Below, piece by piece: positions 39,757 to 48,571 of a DNA stretch of 63,502 bases. The notes under the pieces were generated by a model, which saw only the letters and a program-made list of their open reading frames with translations, did no database searches and was not told where the DNA came from. The DNA lies in assembly GCA_045537575.1 (NCBI GenBank), contig JAZSPU010000008.1, forward strand, positions 1 through 63,502, read 5' to 3'. The stretch's first letter is position 1. Every line of letters begins with the position of its first letter. A program made the translations under genes and the position numbers. Source of the DNA: SIG607 sp045537575. GTDB lineage: Bacteria; Bacillota; Clostridia; Oscillospirales; Acutalibacteraceae.

Positions 39757-41055
39757 TTATTCCTCCGAATCAAAATTTTTAAGTAGGCTATTTTTCCTTT
39801 CGGGCTTTGAGTCTCCGTGTTTGACAAAGAGCATAGTAACAAAGGAAAGGGCAGAGAAGATTACTGCATAGGGGAAAAGGGTTAAATAACCAAATGCGCT
39901 GTTATCAATTATAAGTCCTGAAAGAAGGGGAGTGGATATCTGCGCCGCCATAGAAAAGGTATAGTAAATGCCTGTATATTTGCCTACGTCTGCGCCGCTG
40001 CTCATTTCCACAACCATAGGGAAGGAATTAACGTTAATTGCCGCCCAACCTATGCCGATTATGGCTAAAACAACGTACATTAAGGGTGTGGGAATACGGA
40101 TAAAGAAGGCGCAAAGGTAACATACCGTCATAACAGCAACGCCTATTAAAATAGTGGCTTTTCTTCCAACCTTTGAGGACAGAAAGCCAAGGGGAACAAA
40201 GGCGATAATTGCCGAAATAGTGGCGGTAAGAAGCCAACTGGACGAGGTGGAAAGGTCAACCTTTAAGACACTTACACAGTATCTTGAAAACGCGGTGGTA
40301 ACGGCATTGTAAGCCATAAACCAAAGGAATACCGAAAGCAAAATGAAAATAAGACTTTTAAGAACGGGGCGAGGAAGCTTTTTATTTAATCCTGTTATGG
40401 CTTCTTCGTCCTTTATATTTGTTTCTTTTAACAGCTTGTTTTCGTTAATGGTAAATACCATTATAAGCACCGTTATAAGCATAAAGGCTGCAATAACGAT
40501 AAATACGGGAAGGAACGACTGGGAAGCGGAATAAACGCTTTCGCCCTGTTCATTTTTTTCGCTTTTAAGCATAAACATCATAACGACGGTGGCAAAAATA
40601 CCGCCGATGTAACCTACCAGATTTATTATGGCATTGGCTTTGCTTCTAAGAGGTTTTTCGGTGACGTCGGGCATATAAGCAACGGCAGGGGTGCGGTAAA
40701 CCGACATAGTAACAAGAATCGCCATAAGAACTATTATAAAGCCCCAGAAGTTTCTGCTTTCTTCCAGTATGCCAAGGAATATAAGAAGAATTGAAGCAAT
40801 TATTGTACCAAAAAGAATATACGGAGTACGTTTGCCCAGCTTTGTTCTTGTGCGGTCAGAAATTGCCCCGAAAAGAGGAAGCATAAAAATAGCAAGAATA
40901 TTATCAATTGACATAATTGCATTTGCCTCGAAGGTGCCAAGCTTAAAGGTATATTCTAAAAGATAGGGAATAACCTGATCATAAAACTGCCAGAAGGCAA
41001 GTATAGACATAAATGCAAGTCCGATAAGTATAGTACGCTTATAATTAAGTTTCAT
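39757..41055 (-). CDS. MFS transporter, SLC45/GPH-like
   Basis: The 432-residue product has twelve membrane spans, an N-terminus LAFMSILAFWQFYDQVIPYLLEYTF and the loop 2-3 motif GAISDRTRTKLGKRTPYILFG, which is typical of sucrose/SLC45-like and GPH sugar:cation symporters. It probably imports a sugar or a sugar-like compound. It is coupled to a GDPD gene, so a glycerophosphodiester or its product is another candidate substrate. Confidence 0.85.
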   Translation of the reverse strand: MKLNYKRTILIGLAFMSILAFWQFYDQVIPYLLEYTFKLGTFEANAIMSIDNILAIFMLPLFGAISDRTRTKLGKRTPYILFGTIIASILLIFLGILEESRNFWGFIIVLMAILVTMSVYRTPAVAYMPDVTEKPLRSKANAIINLVGYIGGIFATVVMMFMLKSEKNEQGESVYSASQSFLPVFIVIAAFMLITVLIMVFTINENKLLKETNIKDEEAITGLNKKLPRPVLKSLIFILLSVFLWFMAYNAVTTAFSRYCVSVLKVDLSTSSSWLLTATISAIIAFVPLGFLSSKVGRKATILIGVAVMTVCYLCAFFIRIPTPLMYVVLAIIGIGWAAINVNSFPMVVEMSSGADVGKYTGIYYTFSMAAQISTPLLSGLIIDNSAFGYLTLFPYAVIFSALSFVTMLFVKHGDSKPERKNSLLKNFDSEE

Positions 41056-41078
41056 TTTTATTCATCCCTTTCGATATT

Positions 41079-41107
41079 AGTATAACAAAAATAAAAGATT
41101 ACTTCAA
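41079..41107 (-). promoter_or_regulatory. Promoter TTGAAG-N17-TATACT (MFS-GDPD)
   Basis: Minus strand -35 TTGAAG (41102-41107), -10 TATACT (41079-41084), divergent from the metal-resistance promoter. Confidence 0.65.
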
Positions 41108-41120
41108 TATTTAAAAATGA

Positions 41121-41149
41121 TTGACAAAAGCAGAAAAAAGACATATAAT
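41121..41149 (+). promoter_or_regulatory. Consensus promoter TTGACA-N17-TATAAT (metal operon)
   Basis: -35 TTGACA (41121-41126) and -10 TATAAT (41144-41149) are both perfect, as expected for a promoter held off by a repressor. Confidence 0.9.
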
Positions 41150-41161
41150 GTCATTAAAACG

Positions 41162-41179
41162 TTTGAACAATCATTCAAA
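41162..41179. promoter_or_regulatory. ArsR/CadC-type operator
   Basis: TTTGAA-N6-TTCAAA just after the predicted transcription start. The half-sites match the TTGAA/TTCAA pattern of SmtB/CadC/CzrA operators. Confidence 0.8.
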
Positions 41180-41196
41180 TGAAAGAAGGTGGTCTG

Positions 41197-41550
41197 ATGA
41201 ACGAAGCGCCAAACTGTGAGTATATGCATATTCACGAGGATATTGTTTCCGCTGTCCTTAAAGATATGCCGGATGAGGAAACACTTTATAAGCTTTCCGA
41301 ACTTTATAAGCTTTTCGGTGATAAAACAAGGATAAGAATATTATATGTTCTTCTTAAAAGGGAAATGTGCGTTTGCGATATTGCAAGGCTTTTAAATATG
41401 ACAATTTCAGCAATATCCCATCAGCTTAAAATTTTAAAACAGGCAAGTTTAGTTAAATTCAGACGTGACGGCAAGACGGTGTTCTATAGCCTTGCAGACG
41501 ACCACGTAAAAACAATTTTGAATAACGGTATGGAACATATCGAAGAATAA
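41197..41550 (+). CDS. CadC-type ArsR family metal-sensing repressor
   Basis: The product from ATG 41197 is 117 residues. It has a winged helix (CVCDIARLLNMTISAISHQLKIL, then VKFRRDGKTVFYSL). Metal-site residues fall at the positions known in the plasmid pI258 CadC: Cys7, Cys58 and Cys60, with His11 in place of Cys11. This supports both the start and a Cd/Pb/Zn sensor. It should release the TTGAA operator when metal binds, switching on the chaperone and ATPase genes downstream. Confidence 0.93.
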   Translation: MNEAPNCEYMHIHEDIVSAVLKDMPDEETLYKLSELYKLFGDKTRIRILYVLLKREMCVCDIARLLNMTISAISHQLKILKQASLVKFRRDGKTVFYSLADDHVKTILNNGMEHIEE

Positions 41551-41563
41551 AAGGGGTAGTATT

Positions 41564-41782
41564 ATGAAAAAAACTTTTAAAATCAATGATCTTGATTGTG
41601 CTCATTGCGCCGCAAAAATGGAAGAAAAAATCAAAGCGCTAGAAGGCGTTGCAAATGCAAACGTTAACTTTATTGCTCAAAAGCTGACCATTGAAGCAGC
41701 AGATGAAATTTTTGATGAAGTAGTTAAAAAAGCGGCTTTAATCTGCAAGGAAGTAGAGCCCGATTGCACCGTAGTATTTTAG
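41564..41782 (+). CDS. HMA-domain metallochaperone
   Basis: The 72-residue product is one heavy-metal-associated domain with LDCAHCA (CXXC at about 11-14). Asp before the first Cys is typical for Zn/Cd/Pb-type rather than Cu-type domains. Many CadA/ZntA pumps carry this domain fused at the N-terminus; here it is a separate gene 15 bases before the pump. Confidence 0.92.
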   Translation: MKKTFKINDLDCAHCAAKMEEKIKALEGVANANVNFIAQKLTIEAADEIFDEVVKKAALICKEVEPDCTVVF

Positions 41783-41797
41783 AAAGAAGGCTTTTTG

Positions 41798-43639
41798 ATG
41801 AATCGTAAACAAAAGCGGATTTTACTTAGAATTGCTTGCTCCGCTTTTTTGCTTATATTGGCTCTTGTTTTCAACAAAATCGGGTTACATGAAATAATCA
41901 GTTCATCCCTTTGTTTAGGCGCTTTTATCGCTGTGGGCTATGACGTAATTATGAAAGCGGTATGGGGACTAAGACACCGAAATTTTATAGATGAAAATCT
42001 GCTTATGTCTATAGCTAGTGTGGGCGCGGTATTCTTAAAGGAATTTTTTGAAGCCGTTGCCATAATGCTTTTTTATCAAATCGGAGAGCTTTTTCAAAGC
42101 TATGCCGTAAATAAAAGCAGAAAAAGTATTGAGGCAATAAGCAATATCCGTCCTGACACCGCAAGGGTGGTAAGGAATGGAGAGACTTTAATTGTTTCGC
42201 CCGAAGAGGTTGAAACGGGAGAAATAATAAAAATTTTTGCCGGCGAAAGAATTGCTCTTGACGGTGAAATTATCCAAGGAGAGACCTCGGTTAATAATTC
42301 CTTTCTTACGGGAGAAAGTCTTCCTAAAGACGTGGGAGTGGGGGATAGAGTATTTGCAGGCGGTATTAATATGGAAGGCACCATAACGGTTAAGGTTACC
42401 GCGCCTTTCAGTCAGTCGTCGGTTGCAAAAATACTTGAGCTTACCGAAACTTCTTTTGAAAATAAGTCTAAAAGCGAACGCTTTATAACAAAATTTGCCC
42501 GTTATTATACGCCGGCAGTTGTTATTACCGCGCTGTTAATAGCAATAATTCCGCAGTTTTTTATAAATGATAACAGAGGGGAATGGATACGCAGAGCTTT
42601 AACCTTTCTGGTTATTTCCTGTCCTTGCGCCCTTGTTATTTCGGTACCTCTTTCATTTTTCGGCGGTATTGGCGCGGCTTCGGCAAAGGGAATTTTGGTA
42701 AAGGGCTCGGGAGTGCTTGAAACCCTTTCAAAGTGCGATACGGTTGTTTTTGATAAAACGGGAACCTTAACTAAGGGTAAATTTACCGTTAAAGAAATTT
42801 ACACCGAAAAGATAAACGAAAGGGTGCTTCTTGCGGTTTGCGCTGCCGCAGAAAGCCAAAGCAATCATCCTATTGCAAAGTGTATAGTTGAGGCTTCAAA
42901 GGAAGATTATAAGCGATTTAGAGTAAACGATGTAAGGGAAATTTCCGGCAAAGGCATAATAGCAATGATTGAAAAATGGCAGGTTGCTGTCGGAAATATT
43001 AAACTTATGGAAGAATTGGATATTGCGGTAAAACCTACCGACAAAACAGCCGTTTATGTGGCTATCGACCAAAAATTTGCAGGTTTTATAACTGTAGGAG
43101 ATACCGTAAAGGAAGAAGCAAAGGAAGCTATAGCAAAACTTATTGAGCTTGAAACCGAAAAAACGGTTATGCTGACGGGAGATAGAGAAGAAAATGCTGG
43201 TGAAATAGCAGAGCTTCTCTCAATTGACGAGTATTTCAGCAATCTTCTTCCCGAAAACAAGGTTGAAATTTTAGAAAATATAATTAAAGACTCTGAGGGT
43301 AAGGTTGTTTTTGTGGGTGACGGCATAAATGACGCCCCTGTTTTAGCAAGGTCTGACGTGGGTATTTCTATGGGAAGTATCGGCAGCGATGCAGCCAACA
43401 CAACTGCTGACGTAGTTATTGCTGATGATGATTTAAGAAAAATTCCTATTGCCATAAAGATTGCTAAAAGAACAACCGAAATTGCAACGCAGAATATAAT
43501 TCTTGCCTTGAGTGTTAAAATCCTCTTTCTTATGATGGGAATTTTCGGCGCTACGGGAATGGCAGGGGCTGTCTTTGCCGACGTCGGCATTGCGGTAATT
43601 ACAATTCTTAACGCAATGCGTTCAATGAAGGCGAAATAA
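41798..43639 (+). CDS. Heavy-metal P1B-type ATPase (Cd/Zn/Pb efflux, CadA-like)
   Basis: The product from ATG 41798 is 613 residues. Order: two first membrane spans, TGESLP actuator loop, SCPCALVIS (metal-binding CPC in the sixth span), FDKTGTLT (phosphorylated Asp), NHPIA nucleotide-binding motif and GDGINDAPVLARSDVGIS hinge. It lacks an N-terminal HMA, which the preceding gene supplies. It pumps soft divalent metals out of the cell. The regulator and HMA type favour Cd/Zn/Pb over Cu. Confidence 0.94.
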   Translation: MNRKQKRILLRIACSAFLLILALVFNKIGLHEIISSSLCLGAFIAVGYDVIMKAVWGLRHRNFIDENLLMSIASVGAVFLKEFFEAVAIMLFYQIGELFQSYAVNKSRKSIEAISNIRPDTARVVRNGETLIVSPEEVETGEIIKIFAGERIALDGEIIQGETSVNNSFLTGESLPKDVGVGDRVFAGGINMEGTITVKVTAPFSQSSVAKILELTETSFENKSKSERFITKFARYYTPAVVITALLIAIIPQFFINDNRGEWIRRALTFLVISCPCALVISVPLSFFGGIGAASAKGILVKGSGVLETLSKCDTVVFDKTGTLTKGKFTVKEIYTEKINERVLLAVCAAAESQSNHPIAKCIVEASKEDYKRFRVNDVREISGKGIIAMIEKWQVAVGNIKLMEELDIAVKPTDKTAVYVAIDQKFAGFITVGDTVKEEAKEAIAKLIELETEKTVMLTGDREENAGEIAELLSIDEYFSNLLPENKVEILENIIKDSEGKVVFVGDGINDAPVLARSDVGISMGSIGSDAANTTADVVIADDDLRKIPIAIKIAKRTTEIATQNIILALSVKILFLMMGIFGATGMAGAVFADVGIAVITILNAMRSMKAK

Positions 43640-43644
43640 ACAGA

Positions 43645-43674
43645 AAAGAACTTGGGCGACCAAGTTCTTTTTTT
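43645..43674. terminator. Terminator after the metal ATPase
   Basis: AAAGAACTTGG and CCAAGTTCTTT with a 4-base loop, T7. Confidence 0.88.
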
Positions 43675-43720
43675 ATGGAGCAGGGAATAAGTTGGATTCA
43701 TAATTCTAATATTTGCTGTA

Positions 43721-43749
43721 TTGACATTAATTGTCGAAAAATATATAAT
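43721..43749 (+). promoter_or_regulatory. Consensus promoter TTGACA-N17-TATAAT (glucosaminidase)
   Basis: -35 TTGACA (43721-43726), -10 TATAAT (43744-43749). GACATTAATTGTC (43723-43735), with GACA/TGTC arms, overlaps the -35 and could be an operator. Confidence 0.85.
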
Positions 43750-43802
43750 AAATATATATTATGGATTATTATTGCTAGGTAATTTACCGAAAGGAAGTCA
43801 GT

Positions 43803-46004
43803 ATGAAAAACATACGCAAAGCTGTAGCGCTTATTCTTTGTTTTATACTTTTAATAAGTTCGTTGACTATGTCGCTGAGTGTTTCGGCAGTTACTATGTA
43901 TAGCCGTAACGGGTACATAAACGATACCGCGGTAAACATAAGAAGCGGTGCAGGAACCAATAATGAATCTCTCGGCAAACTTGAAAATAATACTAAGGTT
44001 CTTATAAACGGTGTAGGCTTTGATGCAAGCGGCGCTCGTTGGTACAGTCTTACAGCCTATACGTCATCAGGCGATATTGTGGGCTTTGTCCATTCCGATT
44101 ACGTTACCGTAACGGGCAGTGATAAAACCTATAAAGCAAAAACCGTTAAAAATGCTACTATACGTTCTGCTCCGGGTACTTGGAACAGCGCAGTTGCTAC
44201 TCTGCCTATCGGCACCGAGGTAACAGCAATAGGTACCGAGGATGACAGTGACGGTGATATGTGGTATCACGTAACCTTTGTTTTAAACGGTGAGAATAAA
44301 ACAGGCTATGCTTATGAAACAAATGTAGAAATTCTTGTGGAATATGAGGAAGATGCTGATTTTGAAAAGAAGCTTAGTGAACAAGGCTTCCCCGAAAGCT
44401 ATAAGCCGTATTTAAGAAATCTTCACGCTTTATATCCAAACTGGCAGTTTAAAGCCGACCATCTGGCTATGACTTTTGAGGAAGCGGTAGTTGGAGAATC
44501 GGGCTTCGGAAGGTCTGCTGTTGCTTCTTCAAAACCTGAATCGTGGAAATCTATGGCGAAGGACTGCTACAACTGGAACAGCAATACCTATAATACGGTT
44601 GATTCGGGCGGTTGGGTTCAGGCTTCCGAAAGCGTTATAAGATATTACCTTGATCCCAGAAATTTCCTTAATTCTACGGGAGTTTTTCAGTTTATTTCAA
44701 TGGAGTATGATGAAAAACTTCATACAAAAGAAAGAATAATGGCGTCTGTCAGCGGAACCTTCCTTGCAAAAAATTTCCCTGAAGACTCTTATGAAACCTA
44801 TGCAGATGTAATTTTGGCTGCAGCTAAGGATTCGGGAGTAAGTCCTATTTCTCTTGCATCAATGATTCTTGTAGAGCAGGGAAACAGCGGCGGCGGAAAT
44901 TCCGTTTCGGGTAAATATCCAAATTATGAAGGATACTATAATTTCTATAATATTCGCGCTTACAGAAGCGGAAGCTATAACGCGATTCAGTACGGTCTTT
45001 TATATGCACAAGGCGGGGATGGAACGAGGGCTTCCTACTATCGTCCTTGGGATAACAGAGCAGATTCTATTATCGGCGGCGCCGTATGGTATGCGGAAAA
45101 TTATCTTAATCGCGGTCAGGATACCCTTTACTATAAGAAGTTTAACGTTGTGAGCAAACCGTATTTTTCTCACGAATATATGACCAATATCAGCGGTGCG
45201 GCAAGTGAAGCTAATAAAACCGCTTCGGGCTATAAGGCTATTATGGATGCCGAGCTTATTTTCAACATTCCCGTTTATAAGGAAATGCCTACCAGCGCGG
45301 CTGCTTATCCGACCTCTACAGGAAATAATAACTGCTATCTTTCCGACCTATCGGTTGACAGCTATAAGTTTACTCCTACTTTCAACAGATATGTAAATGA
45401 TTATGAATTTGTGGTTCCTGCTACCGATTCCGAGGTGGTTATAACACCCAGAGCATCAGACAGCGGTGCAACCGTTACCGGCGGGGGAGTGAAGGCTCTT
45501 AAATACGGAAACAACCTATTTACCGTAACGGTTACCAGCACCAGCGGAGTAAAAAATGACTATAACATCTATGTTTTCAGAGAAGTTCCTGCAGATGCAG
45601 AATTTCAGTTTAATTTGTCCGTATATACTGCAGACGGCAGTGTTGTTAAGGGCATAAAGCCCCTGACTAGCGAGCAAACGCTGATTTCAAATTTTGGAGT
45701 AATTGGCGGAACCGCTAAAATAACAAAGGTTGATAAAACTTCCGCTTATATCGGCACAGGGGATATTATAGAGCTGTTTGACAATAAAGGAAACCTTCGC
45801 AATTCCTTTACCTTGTCGGTCCAAACCGATCTTAGCGGTGATGGAAAGTTTTCTATTATTGATATAGCTAAACTTCAGCGGCATATTGTTCTTATTGAAA
45901 CGTTAAGTAATGCGGCGCAAAAATCTGCTGATTTAAATAATGATGGCAGAATTTCTTTATTGGATTTATCAAAGCTTCAGCGAAAGCTTCTTGGAATAGA
46001 ATAA
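43803..46004 (+). CDS. Secreted glucosaminidase with SH3b, cadherin-like and dockerin domains
   Basis: The 733-residue product has a signal peptide (about 1-29), two bacterial SH3 domains (about 36-102 and 108-178), a glucosaminidase domain (about 190-500; probable catalytic Glu in SMILVEQGNSGGG), a cadherin-like beta-sandwich (about 510-595), an Ig-like spacer, and a C-terminal type I dockerin with both calcium loops intact: DLSGDGKFSIID (from 676) and DLNNDGRISLLD (from 710). It should cut the GlcNAc-MurNAc backbone outside the cell. The dockerin implies docking on a cohesin, and the next gene encodes a membrane-anchored one. Confidence 0.9.
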   Translation: MKNIRKAVALILCFILLISSLTMSLSVSAVTMYSRNGYINDTAVNIRSGAGTNNESLGKLENNTKVLINGVGFDASGARWYSLTAYTSSGDIVGFVHSDYVTVTGSDKTYKAKTVKNATIRSAPGTWNSAVATLPIGTEVTAIGTEDDSDGDMWYHVTFVLNGENKTGYAYETNVEILVEYEEDADFEKKLSEQGFPESYKPYLRNLHALYPNWQFKADHLAMTFEEAVVGESGFGRSAVASSKPESWKSMAKDCYNWNSNTYNTVDSGGWVQASESVIRYYLDPRNFLNSTGVFQFISMEYDEKLHTKERIMASVSGTFLAKNFPEDSYETYADVILAAAKDSGVSPISLASMILVEQGNSGGGNSVSGKYPNYEGYYNFYNIRAYRSGSYNAIQYGLLYAQGGDGTRASYYRPWDNRADSIIGGAVWYAENYLNRGQDTLYYKKFNVVSKPYFSHEYMTNISGAASEANKTASGYKAIMDAELIFNIPVYKEMPTSAAAYPTSTGNNNCYLSDLSVDSYKFTPTFNRYVNDYEFVVPATDSEVVITPRASDSGATVTGGGVKALKYGNNLFTVTVTSTSGVKNDYNIYVFREVPADAEFQFNLSVYTADGSVVKGIKPLTSEQTLISNFGVIGGTAKITKVDKTSAYIGTGDIIELFDNKGNLRNSFTLSVQTDLSGDGKFSIIDIAKLQRHIVLIETLSNAAQKSADLNNDGRISLLDLSKLQRKLLGIE

Positions 46005-46033
46005 TTGAAAAATAGTTGGAAGGAAGTATAAAT

Positions 46034-47488
46034 ATGAAAAAGGCGCTAAAAAAATTAAGTATAGTAGCTTTTATAGTGGTTTTCCTTTTGTTAGTAATGT
46101 GTCCATCGGTAAACGCTCTTGATGGCAATGCTGTTATCGTTTTTTCAGGTAATAATCTTAAGGTGGGCGAAACCTTAAAGGTGACTGTGAGAGTAACCTC
46201 TGGCGAGCAGATAAATGCAGCAGAAGGAACCTTGACCTTCGACAGTTCTGTTCTTAAATTTTTAAATGCTTCGGGAAGCGATGTGGACGTTAATGGCTCC
46301 AGTATAGGCTTTAGTGTAGTGGGTTCCGACAAAGCTTTGTTAAAGAGCTTTGATTTTGAGGTTATTGCGGAAGGCAGCTGTACCATAAGCGCAAAGAATA
46401 TTAAGATTTCAAACGGTTCTGTAGAGGTATCTGTCGGTCAACAAGCCGCCCGTTTTAAAACTGCTGCTTCGCAGAATAATAACGGTACTCAGGATTTGAA
46501 TTCCAACACCAAGGCGGCCCTTACCTCTATTTCTGTAGCTGCAGGTACTCTTACCCCTGCTTTTAACAGCAATATTACAGAATATACCGTGGTTGTTCCC
46601 TATACTCAGACCGATGGCGTACTTTCCTGTCAAAGCCTTGATCCAAAAGCTTCCGTAAGTGTAGAGGGCGCACGTCAGCTTCAGGTTGGCAATAACGTGC
46701 GTACAATTGTGGTTGTGGCAAGTAACGGCGAAACAAGAAGATATACCGTTACCTTTAACAGACTTGATGAAAACGGAAACGATATTACCGTTTCGGGAAA
46801 CGTTTCCGATATAATTGTAAAGGTAGATGGCAAGGACTATAATATTGCCGAACAGGACGCTACTCTTGAACCGCCTGCAGGTTTTAGTCTTGCTACAGTA
46901 CAGTACGGTGAAAAGGAAGTAACCGCATATAAAGATGCTTCGGGCAAAACCGTACTTTTATATCTTATTGAGGTTGGCGGAGAAGAAGGAGCCTTCTTCC
47001 TTTATGAAAACGGTCAGGTAAGCAGCTTTGCTTATCTTTCCACCGGTAATTTTACCTATATAATAAAGGACGTAACAGAGGAAGCTCCTGAGGGCCTTTA
47101 TAAGTCAAGTTATGACTTAAACGGCAAAAAGGTTGCATGTTATAAGTATGCAGACGTAGAACTTGCTGATTTTGTGGTATTTTCCGCAATTTCTCCCGAT
47201 GGTAATCTTGGTTACTATAGCTTTGATGTAAGAGAAGAAACTGTGCAGAGACTTGTGAAATTTTTATCAGCGGCTCCTGCACAAACAGATAAAGAGATTA
47301 CAGTGAGTCCCGCTCAAAAAACAGTAGTAGTTGCTTTACTTGCTATTTTTGCGGTGCTGTTTATACTTCTTATAGTTATACTGGTTTTAAAGGCTGCAAA
47401 GAAAAAGGGTAAAAATATAGGCTCTATATTTGACTCTGAGGAAGAATATGAAATGGAATCCTCCTCTGACTATCCCGATGAGGATTAA
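46034..47488 (+). CDS. Membrane-anchored cohesin-like/cadherin-like scaffold protein
   Basis: The product from ATG 46034 (GGAAGGAAG upstream) is 484 residues. After a signal peptide (about 1-29) comes a cohesin-like domain (about 32-145: KVGETLKVTVRVTSGEQINAAEGTLTFDSSVLKFL), a cadherin-like beta-sandwich (about 163-243, LTSISVAAGTLTPAFNSNITEYTV), a third beta-rich domain (about 250-410) and one membrane span (about 430-455) with an acidic cytoplasmic tail. One cohesin plus a membrane anchor would hold a single dockerin partner on the cell surface. The dockerin glucosaminidase upstream is the obvious partner. Confidence 0.85.
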   Translation: MKKALKKLSIVAFIVVFLLLVMCPSVNALDGNAVIVFSGNNLKVGETLKVTVRVTSGEQINAAEGTLTFDSSVLKFLNASGSDVDVNGSSIGFSVVGSDKALLKSFDFEVIAEGSCTISAKNIKISNGSVEVSVGQQAARFKTAASQNNNGTQDLNSNTKAALTSISVAAGTLTPAFNSNITEYTVVVPYTQTDGVLSCQSLDPKASVSVEGARQLQVGNNVRTIVVVASNGETRRYTVTFNRLDENGNDITVSGNVSDIIVKVDGKDYNIAEQDATLEPPAGFSLATVQYGEKEVTAYKDASGKTVLLYLIEVGGEEGAFFLYENGQVSSFAYLSTGNFTYIIKDVTEEAPEGLYKSSYDLNGKKVACYKYADVELADFVVFSAISPDGNLGYYSFDVREETVQRLVKFLSAAPAQTDKEITVSPAQKTVVVALLAIFAVLFILLIVILVLKAAKKKGKNIGSIFDSEEEYEMESSSDYPDED

Positions 47489-47491
47489 ACT

Positions 47492-48295
47492 ATGAAATAT
47501 GTTGAAAACCCGCTGCTTTATAAAGAGATACAAACTCTTGATATACGAATTTCGTCGGCATATGATTGTCAGCTTGACAGCGGGTGGAATTGCGACTATG
47601 CAAAAGCGGCCTTTAACAGAATATATTTTGTGTATGACGGCGAAGGAGAGGTAACCTGTAACGGCAAGGAATTTAAACTAAAAAAAGGAAATATATATCT
47701 TTTTCCTGCCGATACTGATTTTACCTATAATTGCTCTACCTTTCTTCATAAAATTTATTTTCACGTAAACGTATTCAGCCTTGAGGGCTTTGATATGTTA
47801 AGCGGTTCAGACGGTGTTGTTTTTGAATATAAAAATGAAATTATTGAAGAAATGAGAAGGCTTTGGAAAAGCAGAGAATCTCTTTCGGCTATAGCGGTAA
47901 AAAGAATACTTCACGATATAATCTTTAATGCTGCCAAAATTTTGGGCAAAGGTGAAAATCAGCTCCAAATAAAAAATCCTTTAATAGAAAAAACAATTAA
48001 AATTATTGAGGATAACCTAAGCGCAAATCTTACGGCAAAAGAAATAGCGACAGACCTTTTTGTATCTGAAAGTTGGCTTCACAGAATTTTCAGAGAAGAA
48101 GTGGGAGTAACACTGGGAAAATATATAAATGACAGGGTGCTTTTTGCGGCGCAGGAAACCTTGAGAAAAAGCAATTATTCGGTAAAAGAAATAAGTCTTA
48201 AGTACGGATATTGCGACCAGTTCTATTTTTCTAGAGCTTTTACTGCAAGATTCGGTATGTCACCTATGAAATACCGAAAAAATGTTAAAACTTAA
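47492..48295 (+). CDS. AraC-family transcriptional regulator
   Basis: The 267-residue product has an N-terminal cupin-type sensor (VYDGEGEVTCNGKEFKLKKGNIYLFPADTDF) and a C-terminal AraC double helix-turn-helix (LTAKEIATDLFVSESWLHRIFREEVG, then VKEISLKYGYCDQFYFSRAFTARFG). It starts 3 bases after the cohesin-protein stop (ribosome site inside its last codons), so it belongs to the same operon and may control it. The ligand is unknown. Confidence 0.9.
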   Translation: MKYVENPLLYKEIQTLDIRISSAYDCQLDSGWNCDYAKAAFNRIYFVYDGEGEVTCNGKEFKLKKGNIYLFPADTDFTYNCSTFLHKIYFHVNVFSLEGFDMLSGSDGVVFEYKNEIIEEMRRLWKSRESLSAIAVKRILHDIIFNAAKILGKGENQLQIKNPLIEKTIKIIEDNLSANLTAKEIATDLFVSESWLHRIFREEVGVTLGKYINDRVLFAAQETLRKSNYSVKEISLKYGYCDQFYFSRAFTARFGMSPMKYRKNVKT

Positions 48296-48304
48296 TTTTT
48301 TTCT

Positions 48305-48336
48305 TACCGCAATAATGATTTATTGCGGTATTTTTA
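48305..48336. terminator. Terminator after the cohesin operon
   Basis: TACCGCAATAA and TTATTGCGGTA with a 4-base loop, then T5. Confidence 0.9.
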
Positions 48337-48398
48337 TGTTTTTTAATCAATTTGTAGTGGTATTTTAAAAAATATACAACAATATATATAACCTTTTC

Positions 48399-48427
48399 TT
48401 GACACAAAAAGTAAATAGTGCTAAAAT
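48399..48427 (+). promoter_or_regulatory. Promoter TTGACA-N17-TAAAAT (rny)
   Basis: -35 TTGACA (48399-48404), -10 TAAAAT (48422-48427). Confidence 0.85.
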
Positions 48428-48433
48428 GAAACA

Positions 48434-48571
48434 CAGTAGGTTACAATTGTGGGAAAGTATGTTTTGGCGAAGCATACCTTTTTACGTTGACTTTATACCG
48501 GGGTAAAAATGCGGCCTCGGCGGGTTATCCCTTATAAAACGCATTTTAATATATAGAGAGGAAAATTTAAT
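48434..48571 (+). promoter_or_regulatory. Structured ~138 nt leader of rny, class unknown
   Basis: Between the predicted start (about 48434) and the ATG lie two hairpins: one at about 48457-48477 with GTATG/CATAC arms, and a wide one with AAAATGCG and CGCATTTT arms (about 48507-48514 and 48539-48546) enclosing a G/C-rich CGGCCTCGGCGGG-like region. No terminator is visible. I do not recognise a named riboswitch. Confidence 0.5.

Noticed and set aside
43054..43701. 215-codon minus-strand frame within the metal ATPase
   Set aside because: Antisense to the conserved P-type ATPase motifs; its composition (Ser/Ile/Ala runs) mirrors the plus-strand codons.
43803..47488. Cellulosome gene cluster
   Set aside because: Only one cohesin and one dockerin, no cellulases, CBMs or S-layer anchor; the enzyme acts on peptidoglycan.
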